From Castanea sativa (lineage: Eukaryota; Streptophyta; Magnoliopsida; Fagales; Fagaceae), in NCBI RefSeq assembly GCF_040712315.1, contig NC_134015.1, positions 9,258,945 to 9,322,944 of the forward strand: DNA of 64,000 nucleotides, in the 5' to 3' direction. The position numbers and the translations under genes are program-made. Position 1 is the first letter of the stretch. Every line of letters starts with the position of its first letter. The notes beneath the pieces are model-generated. The model was not told the origin of the DNA and did no database searches. It saw nothing but the letters and a program-made list of their open reading frames with translations. This document shows, in pieces, positions 36,202 to 49,700 of this stretch.

Positions 36202-36649
36202 GATTTCTAATTATTCGGCCAAAAAAAAAAAAAATCATCTCTCTCTCTCTCAAAGCAGAGAATTGGATTTGGTTCACAAACGGATGGGAGACCATATAAA
36301 ATTTTCAACCCAAAAAAAAAAAAGGTTAGTACAATTCTTTATTATCGTTTCTGGGAAAAAAAAAAAAAACAAGGGGGGGTGGTACTTTTTTGGTTTTTGG
36401 ATGAAATAATATAGAAATTTAATTTGTGCAATAACAAACTGTACATGATACGTAAGAAAGAAATGGAGAAAAGGAGCACTACCAACCCATTCCTCATCCC
36501 CATCCTTTTGCCAAATTTGCAAAAACATTTGAAGAGCCCCAATCATCATTCATTCATCAATCAACAACCCAGTAGCCCGTTGTGCTAACAGTTGAGCCTC
36601 AATTCGTTGTTGAATTCGTTTCTTGTTCTCCACATATACCATAGCATGT
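36202..36649. other. Short flank between the retrotransposon and the LINE relic
   Basis: Poly(A) runs at 36220-36234, 36310-36322 and 36356-36370 and a CT tract near 36238-36251. No gene is seen. Confidence 0.5.
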
Positions 36650-39020
36650 CAAGCAAATTATCTCAGATCCTGGTTGTTCACAGGTTGCGTAAGAGCCCTC
36701 CTTGAGTAAAAAACTCTACTACTTGAATTGATTTGCCAAGCAATCGAAGAGTTCCTGTGAGCAGGAGCTTCCAAAAAAGAGTAGTGGGGGAAATATTTTG
36801 CTTTATAGAGCTGGTAAAATAAAGAATCAGTACTGTGAAGAAGTATCCGAAACAGTGATGGCTCCAAGAATTTTTTCTTAATATGATTATTAAGAAGTTA
36901 AAATTATACAAAATCTATAAAAAAAATTCATATATTAACAAAAAACACACACACATACACGCAAATACATAAAGTCTTACAATTCTCTTCTACCAAATTT
37001 TTTATTATGAAATCATTGTATTATAGTTTTATTATCAACTCTGTAAGTTACATCTTTTTAAAAAAATTTAGCTAAATAAAATTTTTCTTGAGTTTTTTTT
37101 TTTTTTTTTGTGTGCTTGTAATGACCAAATATATAGTGAAGGGGACCAAAGTTTATAGATAAATTTTGGCTACAAACTTAATTGTAGTCTAAGTTTACAG
37201 CTTTTACTAATCAAATTAACATTTCTACATATTTTAAAAATCTAATCGTTGAATTTCATAATCTTTATGTTCTTAAAACATATGTCAAATTTCATACCAA
37301 TTGGATTTTATTTACTATTTGATCTATAAATTTATTTTTTATGTATAATTTTAGACTACAAAAACTCAAAATTTAAACAATTAATTGATAATATAACTAT
37401 TGATTTTTTATTTTTTTGAAAATTTTCAAGTGTGGAGAATATAAAAAATATAATCAAAATGATGGATTTGTCAAAATTCACCTCTAGTAAAAAACTATTG
37501 AGTGGAGTTTAGCCTTGTCCAAAGTTTAATTATATTGTGCCTAAAAAAAATTTATGGTGGTCACAAATTTTTTTTAAAGATAAAAAAATCATAACCTTTT
37601 AAAATTTATATATAATAATAATTTTTTTTCTAGATCAAGGTGGTCCTGTGACCACCCTGAACTCAATGTGGAGCCGCTTCTGATCTGGAAAAAAAAAAAT
37701 TTGAGGGTAAGATTGCGTACATAACCTCTCTTCAACCCTGCAAAAGTGAGAGTTTTGTGCACTGGATATGATATTTTATTGTGAATAAGTCTGTGTACCA
37801 GGTTAGCCACGTTAAAAGTCTTGAGATATATGAAATCCATACCCCCTTTCTGTTTGGATGTCACGTGCACATTTATTCTACTTAACCAAGGTAGTGTCCT
37901 ATGTTGATGATATTGACACCACCAAAACCGACTTACCATTGAATTCCAATAAACACAACCAATCCTCTAATCTAAAATAACTCTTAGCATAGGTTGGATT
38001 TGCTTGAGTCACTGCCATAATTAAAATTTCATTTCCAACTTAGTGATAACAATTTTTCTTTCCTACCTATAGTCTGTACCACACCTTTGTCCTAATTTCT
38101 GAAAATGTTTGCCTCCTAGAATGACCAACTACTGGGGATAATCCTAAACATTTCTCCATATTCGAATAGGCTTGGGCACCCAAAGTAGTTGTGATGTTTC
38201 TTTGTATATTTGGAGGGATATTCTCACTAAAAACCATAGTGGTCGTCTAAATTCACCTTTTGATCAGAAACTCCATAAACCTGTAAAATTTGTTGTAAAG
38301 TCTAACACTTAGCCTCCACTGCTCTACTAAACAATAAAGTATACTTAATTATAAACAATTAAAAAAGAAGAAAAGGAAGAAGAAGAAGATGGGTGATCCG
38401 CGGGAGCAGAAAGAGATAAGAAGACAGAATAAATAATACAAGATTCGCACTCCAAAATCATATTAACAAAATCAACATGAAACCTCTTTTTTATTATAGC
38501 TCTTAGTAAAACCCATTCAGCCCTATCATAAAATATGTTCATGTCCAACTTGACTACCATGTAAGTGTTTCTAGTTCTCTTATGCTTCTTGCTTCATATA
38601 ATGCATGATTCAAAAGCTAGTAAAATATTAGCAATAATTAATCTAACTATACTCTAACTAGAACATAAGCACTTTGATTTTCTAAAATAATCAGGGGTAG
38701 AACTCCTTTTGTGTCTTTTAGCCAACACCTTTAAGACAATTTTGTAAATCAAATTGGACAAACTAATCGGACAAAATTGGGTCATAGATTAAGAAGACTT
38801 TTAGCACAATATAAGTACGATTTATGGCTTTAGTTAATTTGCCTCATTTAAGACAAGCACTTCTAAAGTCACATCTACACCTATATGCCAATAAGTTCGG
38901 TAAAAAATGGGTGCAATCATACCAGCAAGCCCTGGACTCCTTTCGGGTGCATCTAAAAGAGAGCATCTTTTACCTTATATCATATGCACAAAATTCTGGC
39001 ACAGGTTGAGCATTCTTTGG
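36650..39020 (-). mobile_element. Ancient LINE reverse-transcriptase relic
   Basis: Minus-strand translation gives, in order, a GLAGMIAPIFYRTYWHI block (about 38930; the PGPDG-type motif of LINE RTs), LSNLIYKIVLKVLAKRHK (about 38720-38770), KLDMNIFYDRAEWVLLRAII (38550), FWWCQYHQHRTLPWLSRI (37930) with GGMDFIYLKTFNVANL, and KAKYFPHYSFLEAPAHRN (36800). This is the correct order for a plant L1-type RT. Stops, frameshifts and a non-LINE insert at about 36912-37585 show deep decay. The 3' zf-RVT end is missing. Confidence 0.75.
37143..37515. repeat. MITE-like repeat related to the one at 57493-57892
   Basis: Its core shares GTTGAATTTCAT, GGATTTTATTTACTATTTGAT, TTATTTTTTAT and AATTTTAGA-TACAAAAACT in the same order with 57570-57690. 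The outer ends differ: GGACCAAAGTTTA on the left, and CCAAAGTTTAAT (inverse ACTTTGG) on the right. It is a related but distinct subfamily, lying inside the LINE relic. Confidence 0.6.
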
Positions 39021-39618
39021 GTGTATTTTCCATCCAACTGGGCTTCAATAATTTGAATAGCAAGGCCATGAGGGACTAATATTAGTAGCATCAAGTTTGT
39101 AGCCAAATTTTGTTCTTTAACTATTGTTCACTAATGCATTATTTTCCATCAGAAAATATTTTTCAAGGACGAACTGCAAAGAATCAATTTTTTCCCCTTT
39201 CCCCCATCCTTTTCTAAATGATAACGTGGTGGTAGATAAAGAACTACAACCGATACACAATTTAGTGGTCACATAGTCAGGGTAAGACAATATGATGCTA
39301 CTAAAAGTCTCTCAGAATTCAAAAACTTCTCATTAGGCTCGTATGTTGCCATGCATCTTAATCACAATTTCCTTGCAAAAAGAGGATGGTCCTATCAGGA
39401 TGTAGCATTCTCTTCTAATAAATTCAAAATTGGACGCTACTTGGGAAAAGGGAAAAATAAATTACAAGATGAAGCTAGATTACATTAGCACTGTTCACTA
39501 GTAAGTATTAATCCCAGCTAGCTAAATCACAAGGGGGGTGGGACTGAGGTTTAAACCAAATCTTCCAGCATAATATTTACAAGGTTAATTGTACAGACTG
39601 AACGGCGCAGCATAATTT
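39021..39618. other. ALY 3' flank
   Basis: Sequence downstream of the ALY stop (minus strand). It likely includes the 3' UTR in roughly 39400-39618. No coding signal is seen and the poly(A) site is not placed. Confidence 0.4.
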
Positions 39619-40719
39619 TTAAGTTGTTGGTACAAGAGCTAATATTTGAGTCTTGATTCTTCCCATACACATTTGAATCTCTCTATAAATAGAAAGATTC
39701 TGAGTACAGTATGGATGCAAGCTTTTAAGAGCAGAGTCTAATATCTGAGCCACATCAGCTGGAGGATACTGTCTTTCAGTACAAGTCTGCACATTACAAG
39801 AATATTATACTAAAAATTCATCCAAAAATAAAACTAATACCCAGTATAACAAGTATTTATGAGAATAAAGTTGTAAATGGAAATTCTTAATCTTTGCTGA
39901 GGAGAAATAGTGAAAAATGACAGCAGCAAGTATCGGTCACAGTTGAGTGGAGTAATCACAAAACTAAATTTTGTTGGCATGGCATTGAGACCAAAAATTA
40001 AATGATAATCCACTGAACTAAATCTGGATATTACTTGAGCATATCTTGTGATGTAAGTACGAACAAAGTTACTGTCACAAAAAGTGCCGAAATATAGCTT
40101 AAAGATGGTTCGTTAGTAGAAAGAAGATACCAAATTAGAAGTTGACAGCTGATCATGACCAATCAAGACATTGTCATGGAATCAAAGTGCAACAGGAATT
40201 ACTCAAAATTAAATGCAGTATAGAATGCAACAAAGTTAAGATTAATGAAAAGAAAAAAGAAAAAAAAAACTATAATGGCTGAATTATCCATAAGGACACA
40301 GATTGAAGATGTTTCCCGAAGATTTTGGCCAGATGCATCAACAATCAAGAGCATGGTATCAATTATTACCCATCATGTTCAAGAAGAACAGAACAATTAG
40401 TGCATATGTGAGAAACAGCAGTTGATGGAAAAAAAAAACCCATTATGCTTGGGCCAAATGATCACATATTAACCAGCATGTTCAAGAAAGGATATAATTT
40501 AAAATGATTGCATGTGAGAAGTAGCAATAGATGAAACAAAGAAAGAAAATTGAAGATGCTTTGGCCATGCATAAAAATCAAGCAATATGCCACAAAGAAG
40601 TGACTGTTTATATTATGGTATTAAGATCTGAATTGAACGTTCACTATTGCAGTTCAATAAAACAGTATTTGGGCAACATAATTTGTGTGGAAATATATAA
40701 GGCTTCATCATAGATACGC

Positions 40720-40760
<41 letters not shown>

Positions 40761-43700
40761 TTTTGAATCCATTAGCGTTAGAAAAAAATCTTCAAGTTAC
40801 CTGTATCATGAGCAATGTAGCAACACAGGAAGTGATAAGCCCTGATGGTATTCGTGCCTCATTTTCATCAGAATCATTACATGGTTTTGCACCAGATGCA
40901 TCACTAGCAAAAAGGGGCTCTGCTTTGCAGGAACTCAGCTGATTCTGGTTACCCAGACCGCCATTGACCAGCTGCTGAGACCTGATTACCGGTACACCAG
41001 AGTCGGACTGATTATCAATAGAATCTAAAGTCTCTCCAATCCTCACAAAAGCGTCTTCCCCTTCCTTCCTCAATGTGAATGCCTGAGATGAATATTACAT
41101 CATAAAGTGTAATTAAGCAAGTGCTTTCTCCTTGAAAAAAAAAATCAATAAAAAAAAAGATTCTTAGACTAAGGCAAACAAACAACATATAGCTGCATTA
41201 GAAGCGGTTAATTCAGGCCGTATCACAGCAGAAACATTAAAGACTAGTGTACCCACAAAATAAATGATATCGTATCCTACAAGCCCAACATCATACACCA
41301 TATTGAGCATTAAGAAATAAAATGTGTAACATAAACACTACTGATAATATAGCAATGTAAGGGCCCATATTATATGAAATCCATGTTTGCCATGTTGGAC
41401 CAAATAAAGACCAAATGAATGAAAAAAAAAAAACCCTATTTGGATTGTAATTTTGGAGAATAACCTGTAACTTAACTGTGTATTTGAGCATTCTCTTCTT
41501 ACTAATAAATTTGTTCTTTGAAAAAAAAGGAAACCAACAGTACATAGTTGTGTTACAACTTGCAAAAATGAGAATATAAAAGAAAATAAAATTATAAAGT
41601 TCTTCATCACACTCAACCCCGACCCCCCAACCATAGAGAGAGAGAAAGAGTACTGAAGCTCTTCATACCTGAATAGCAGCATCTACCATTGTATGTGCTC
41701 TCAATCTTGACCCGTTGACAATTTCAACTACGCTAGATCCTGATTCTTGAGATATGAAAGAATTATCATAACAACTTGTAAGGCTGCCATTTAAACTGGA
41801 ATTGCTTGGGGGCTTTAGCCAGGGATGCAGGGTGTTTCCTGGATAAGTATTGCGCTGCCTCAAATTAAGTAAAGCAGAAGAAACCTGAACATGAGGACAA
41901 TCAATCAAAAGTTGCTTCAACCTTTTTTTTTTATAGGTAATAAAACTTTTATTCAAAAATGCTGAGCATCTTGTTCATGATGGTGAACATTCTGATCAAG
42001 AAAAAATACAGCAGGTTCAAAAACTTAATCTAAGGCAGTGTTTGGATAGCGGCTGCATTTCAAGAGTATGCGTTTTCAGCTTTTTTTTTTTTTTACTGAG
42101 AAGTGCTCCATTACATCTGTCAGTGGGTCCCGTGCACTGTGCATGGGACCCACTACCATTTTGAAAGTCCACACTCCACACATTTCAAGCGTCTGCATTT
42201 GTTTTTGTTTTTGTTTTTTTCAAGCTCGTTTCTGTGTGGCTGTGGTGTTTCCAGTGGGTCCTGTGCACTGTTCACGAGACCCCAAACCTCTTTTTTCAGC
42301 AACTTTTTCATTAAAAAGGAGTCCCACAACACTATTCACACATTTAAAAAATATTTTGCTATAGTGTTTTCAGTTTTCAACTGTATCCAAACAGACCCTA
42401 ATAGTGTAAGAAATCAGAAATGGAAATACAATTTGTAAAACCCCAAACATGCGCCCACTGAAACAAAGTACCAAATAGAAGAGCTTTTAAAAGATCTAAG
42501 GGTCTCTCATTGTCTTCAAAGACAAAGCAGAGAATGGTACACTAATGCAGGGATGTCAAGCATAATATAATTAATGGAAGCCACATGCCTGGCCACTGGC
42601 TTCCTTTAGCTGTACAAGTACCATGGCGTAATGCTTCTTGAAAGGTTCAGAATCCTTCAAAGAGCAATCTCCCTCATTTTGGTTTTCCACTATGTCATTA
42701 TTCGTACTCCTAAGTTCCATTAACAATGCTTCCTACAAGAAAGCAACAGAAAAGCTTCATAGCATAAGTATTACATGCAACAGGAAAGTTTCCATTAGAA
42801 CCCCACAGAAAAGCTTCATACTCTTAATTGACAAAGTACCAGCATGTCTGACTACAATGTCTAAAGAGGATGAACAAGAGTGATAAAAATTACAATGTCC
42901 TATAATTATGAAATTGATAAGTTTGGTTGGCAAAAGCTTGCTATTAGGGTGAATTTAATCATTTAACTATCACTCTATCACTTCCCTCACATATGGGTGC
43001 TATCCCTCAAGTGGGGCCCAACACATGTAATTTTTAACTTTTAAATGGGGAACTGGAGTGGAAATAGGGTTCAAACCAAGGATCAGCTGCTCTGTTACTT
43101 ACCACCATGTTAAACAATCACTTGTCCATAAAGCTTATACTGACAGTGACAGGAAAGGTCAATTCAATCATTTAACCTTTACTACAACACAGGCACATAT
43201 TGAAGATAGATTAATCCAATAAAAGCCTTGAGATTTAAGGTAAATGCGTGGGATGATAGAGAATTTGAACTTTAACACCCTAGTTCCTACTGAACATTAA
43301 TTTTTGAGATGATTCACATTTTTATGATCAGTTGCGCATATATTATAATGTATGACCTTTTTATCAAGAGCACGAGTCAGCTCAGTAAGAGCTCTTATAT
43401 CAGCTTCCTTTGCATGATTTTGGGGCAGCATAGAAGGTTGACTATAGGCTTCTTGTTGTAAACTACCAATATCAATAGCTGCTGTCTTAGCTTGTGCAAT
43501 GGCATGGTTTGTATCCACCTGGGCAAAATATTGGATTATTTTAGAGAACATTTAATATTCTTAAGTTCAAAAATATTCACCCTATGATAGTGAATTTCCA
43601 ATATAGCAAAATAAGGCACTAGCTTCAGTCAATGCCATTATCATCACACAGTTAAGAACTTAAGATTGTGTCTTAATTTTACCTCTGATGTTCTCATTTT

Positions 43701-46700
43701 GCAAAAGAATAAGACATTGGAACCATAAGTGAATTACAACTAATTAAGGTATTTTTCAACCCACGCAGGACAAGGGACCAATATGTAACTAGGTTGCAAA
43801 AAAAGGTGCTGTAAAAGATCCTAATAGCCAATGGATTGGTTGGTCGAGTATCTAGAGCTTCCCTCTTGACTTTACAGTGATAGGTCAGGAGTTCAAGCTA
43901 CATTGTGATATGTAGGGTAAGAGTGCAATTTATATGTGCCAGAGAAAACAACAAAGTTTGTTGCCCGGTACCCAATTTTTCTGCTAAAATTGAAGTCTAG
44001 CACCTTCTTATAACCATCAATCTCCAAAGTCCAGCAGCATAAATTTTGGTAACTAGACTTTGGCAGGTGACAACATGAGCAACAGAACAAGGTCAGAATT
44101 TAAAAATATAGAAAAAGAAAATGGCAATCCAAAAAAATATAAAATATACTTATAGTTGATTGCGATGTAATGGGCATTAGAGTATGTTTGCAATTATCAA
44201 AATAAATATATTATTGTATTTGTTAAGCACTCTCACCTTTCCTTGCTGTACAAAGGTATTCATGGGGCTTGTGACCTTGTCCAGATTCCCACTTGAAGCA
44301 AACATCGTAGATCCACCAAAATTTGGATGCCCGTTCATTTGTGGCTCCTTGGATAGAAGAGAGAATTTGTCAATGGTAATGTTCTGTCTCTTGAGAGCTT
44401 CTGGCATATTGTCCAATGGATTTAAAGGCATGCAATCAATATCCTGTAATGAATTTTCTTGTGTCATTTGAGAGAGAATATATGGATAATTCCATATCAT
44501 TTCTAAAATTTACTGGAGGCAACAAGTTCTTCACTAGAAAAAGAAGATTAAAGAAACAAATAGCAAACCAACACTAGGTGGACAAATAGGAAGCCCACCA
44601 AATATAACAAAAGAACTGTAAAACAGAGTAACTTCAATTAAAACAACGTCACTATGTTCTAACCCAGAAATGTTCATCATTCAATCATAAAATAGTAAAA
44701 GGTAAAAGATTATGTTTCCTGTAATCCTCATGACACCACTCATTTCATTGTGGTCTGTAAGCTTAGAAACAATCAAAACGAAGTAATTTTTAAGACAGGC
44801 AACTTACCACATATGGAGAATAAATAGCAGCAGATGGAGATGTACATACTTGAATAGCACAAAATAATTTTATTATGGAAATAAGACCAACTAATTCAAT
44901 ATTACAAACTTAACCTATTATCAGCAGTCTATTTTGTGCTCTAAATGAATTAAGAGCAGCAACAGACAGGCACGTGAATCTTGTTTGCAGTTAATGTTCA
45001 AAAGGAAAAATACTCACCTACTGTAATAAAATTGTACCAATCTCTCTCACAAGTCACAACACACACAAACAAGCACGTGCACACACACGAGCAGGCACAA
45101 ATGCAATGAAATTATGTCAAAGAAAGTGATACCTTGACAAACCAAACTCCTATCTCAGGACGGTCAAACTGAACCCTGCACTTATCTTGATCAACTGTAA
45201 GCACACTTCCATCATGAAGTTCTCTTGTTTTTGGATGAAGAGCAATTACTCGTTGTCCTACTGATAGAGGTCTGGCCAAATCTGTTGGAAGTCCTTCCCT
45301 AATACCAGTACGAAGTTCTGTATAATGTTTTCTCACAGAATCCCGATACTGTTTAAGTTTCTCCCTTTCTTCAAGAAGAAAATGTTCAGAAAACCTCCTA
45401 GGCTTGCCAAGAGAACTGCATTTATAAGAAAACGTTAAAAATGTGTCAACGGCGTTTTCAATAATTCCTAGCCATATGCCAAGCTGCATAGACATGTAAC
45501 AGCAGTATATGACATACCTCCTTATGACGCCCCATTCAACACGAGTTAGTCTTGGGATGTGTCCCAGTCCAACATGATTTAAGTACTCCACAAACTCCCT
45601 TTTTGCAAACCAAGGGTAGTCAATTGCACTATAAAACCATTCAAAAGTGCACCATCTACGGACCAAAGAAGATGAAAGGCAACAAAGAAGCATTTGCTAC
45701 AATTTTAAAAAATAAATAAATGAGGCTCTAAGCTTCAGAAAGCTGCATATTTTAAAATATAAGAGGATGGGACATTTTACCTTTAAATAGGGTGGTCTAT
45801 CTGATAGTGAGGTGGAGTATTTATGTCGATTTATAAACCTGTTCCCATGAGAAGACTTTGTCTCTTTCAAGAATGGTTTCGGTTGACCCATTTTACGTCT
45901 ACTCTTTCGTTTAGAAGGTAAACTACTTTGACTTGCAGCAGGAATTTCCGTGGTTGATACTGATAGATCAGTCTCTGCTCTTTTCTGATCACTATCCAAG
46001 GAACCGTCTGATGATCTGACTGATTTCCAGGGTTTCAAAAGAGTAAAACTTTGACCAGTACGTTTTCCTATGATCACTGGTTTATTCTCTTCTTCAGCTA
46101 AGACCTAGAACACATGCATATGAAATAAAGAAAATCACATCACTTTGATTACCCAAAAAAAAAAGCTGACATCCAACATATAACCAGAGACTTCCCAAAT
46201 ATAAATACACCCAAATATATTACATGATCATGTGTGTGTATACATATCTATATATGGCTAAACAGAAAACAAGTTTTATTTTTTCCTTGCTTTGTTGGGA
46301 TAGCAGGATTGGTAATAATTTAAGTGATGAGTAATGAGTGATGAGTGACAAAAATTGGTGAGTAATGAGTGACGAGTGATGAGTGACGAAAACTGAGTGA
46401 TGAAAATTCTCTAACCAAACAAGGCCTTAGGCACCTGCATGGGATTGAACCTTTGACCTTACCTCCATCCCCTATGGAGAAAGAGAAGCCATTTGACCCA
46501 ATGACCATTGGAAACAAGTATTCCTACTTTTTCCCTTTATTGGCAAGAAGCATTACTTGCACTACTTTTAATGCAACAAAACTAACAATCTTCTCATCTT
46601 CCGCATACACAATGTGTGTGTGTCTATGCATCTGTGTGAACATACATATGGATTAAAAAAAAAATTGTTGGGATAGCTGGATTGGTAAGGACTTAGGCAT

Positions 46701-49700
46701 CCATACGGGAATGAACCTGTGACCTTAGTACCTCAATCCAATGACCACTAGCCAGAATTATTACTACTTCTAATACAACAAATTAACAATCTCCTCCTGC
46801 TTCACACATAAATTCTTGGAAGAACTGGATAACTATATAGTTTCTACATAAATGAAGGCAATTTGGGCTTAAAGCTTGTCTCTAGTAAACATTGAAGACA
46901 AGCTTTTTAACTGATGATCCAATGACAGAGGTGGAATTCGTTACCCATTTGTAGTTTTGACCATATATAAATCATTAAGAGTCTGCCTTTGAGTCCATGG
47001 CAGGATAAAGGTAAGAAACCTCTGCAGTATTCTCATTTTCACCTTTTTTTTTTTGGGTAACAAACATCAAGAGGTCAGATTAATTCAATTGCAGATGTAA
47101 TTGTGAATATCACCCAAACAGGAACAAAGCTATTCTAACTATTATATAGCAATATGGCCAGAAATACTTATAAAACCATATTAAGGTAGTGTGAATTGTT
47201 AGAGAATTTAACATTACAAATCAATCACAGAGATCGTACACGTCTTTATAACAACAAAACAAAGGCATTTGTTCTTGTACCTCAGTCTTCAAAGGTTCAC
47301 TTAGAAGAGAATCAGTATGAGCTTTGTCATTTGACATCTGCAACTTGAGCAAGAATTGGCTTGTCATCAATCAACTAATAGAAAAATATATTCAAATGAA
47401 AAGTTTAATGTGTGTGTGAGATAATTTATTCATCCACAGCATGACAATCAGTCCTTATTTTACCTTTGATACCATGGACTTGCGCTTTCTTTTCCATGCT
47501 TTATCGGCAAGCTGAAGCTGTTCTTTCTCTTCAGAAGCAACATTAACATCAATAGCTGAGTCCCTCCCAATTTTCAATTTTCTGGAGGTTGTACCATCAA
47601 CTCCAGCAATTGCATGACGTGCCTTCTGTTTTGACCCCAGAAATTTAATTTTGTCTGCACAATGGCTTGTAGACATAGCTTCTGGTAAACTGGCCTTATC
47701 ATCCATATCAAGAATTGCTCTTTCTTCCTTCAACTGGACAGATGAGTCTAGATCCAACAAAAAAACAGTAAAAAATAAGAGAAAACAACAGATTAAATGA
47801 CTTACCAGGCAAAGAAATATTTAAAGAAAGAACAAGAATAGCAATAGCAACAGCAATGTCATGTAAATCCTGGGAAGCACCCTCCAAAGCAAATAGACTA
47901 CACTCATAAATCACTTACCAGATTCCATTGTTGATATGGGCATCTTTAGAGACAAATCAGCCAGTTCCAGCAGAGCATCCAAGCCAGTACTTTCACCTAC
48001 AAGAACAAACCAGACATTAGAACATCATTGATTCATTGTATGAAGATTAGTCTATCTAATGAACCGAACAACAGCATGCATTCAACCCAACCAAAAGATG
48101 AATTGTAATTAAAAATAGAAAGATGCTATTTAGAACAAATCCATTAAAAAAAAAAAAAGAGTAATAATTCCCAAAGTTTATATTATCATTAAATTCCAGA
48201 AATTATTTCACTCTAAGATATGTTTATCTAGACCGTTGTCAAAAAATGACTCAGTTTTAATGTGGTACCGGTAAAAAAAACCCTGCTGAGGTTCTTGTAC
48301 ATACATAGCTGCAGATATGTTTACTGGCCTGTTTGGCAATATCAGTGAACTGAATATAAGGATCATGCGTCCCATAAATTTAAGCCATACCTCCACTTTT
48401 GCTTCCTATGTTATAATCCATCACCTTACTCTAAAATGGTGGCTATGGATTTGAATAAAAAATAAATAAAGAGCTAAAGAGAAGCTTCAAAAAACTTGGA
48501 AAGCATTTTCTTTACAAAGATAATATCAACTTCGCTCTATGAAAGAAAGGAAATATTTGAACTTGCAATTTCAGAAACAAAATAACAGGGGTTTTATTAG
48601 TGAGGATTTGAGAGCACAAATATTTGTAACATGAAAACAAAAAAGAAAAAAGAAAAAAAATGAGCAATCATATAGAACCCCCACCGGCCCCCCCCCCCCC
48701 CCCCATCAGAGAATTAAAGGAATAATTAAAAAATTATGGGCATAACCAACTTATAATTCAATTATTAGTAAGGAAGGTACCTCCAAAGGAGAGTTTCTTG
48801 CTTCTCTTCCGTTGACCTTGTGGAGAGAATCTATCATACTTTGAATTTGAAACTTCAATGTCAAATTTTCCTTTGGAGACACCAGAGTTAAGTCCTTCTT
48901 CAGTACCACTACAGGCTTCTCCACCATCATCATACTGATGGTTTGCAATGTCTTGAACTTTCTCTTTCTTTCTGTAAAACTTCTTCCCCTTTAGACGAAC
49001 TTCTACTGTGCCTACACCTTCCATATCCATCAAGGAGCTAGTATCTCTTGCATAATCGCCATTTTCAACTCCTCTACTTCCTATACTACCTTCCAACCAG
49101 TTTTCATCCATGGCAGCATAACGAAGGTTGGCCTGAGCTGTGTCAGATTGTTGATGCTAAATCACATCAAAGAAATAAAGATAAATAAGTCATTTTAAGT
49201 GATAATAAAAGGAAGGAAAAAGGTAATAGAAGGACATGTAAATGAATGGTTAAATACCATTTTTCCCCAGGTCCGAAGAGGTGCAGATTTGATGTGCTCT
49301 GTTCTTCTGTATGGTGTTTGAGAAATCTGGGGAGAGCCTCCTCTCTGTGAAACCTCAGCTAAAGCCAATGCTGCCCCATGGGCGACTTCATCATCATTAG
49401 CATCAGAATCAGACTTCCGGCCTCTTTTATTTGGTGAAACATTAATTTCTGCATCATCTCTCTTAAGTGAATATGAAACGGGAAACCGAGGTGTCCTTTT
49501 CCCCTTTGCACAAGGCTCATTACCTAATACGAGATTTGAATTTAGAAACACTGGAATTTAAGCTTTAAAGAGGTTCAGGTTTCAAACGGTGATATCTCTA
49601 GACAAAAGAATAATGTTAAAGTAAAATTTTAGCGCGCAAATCTAAATGTACAGGATTATAACCACTAAAGAACCAAAAATAATAATAATAAAAAAGAAGC

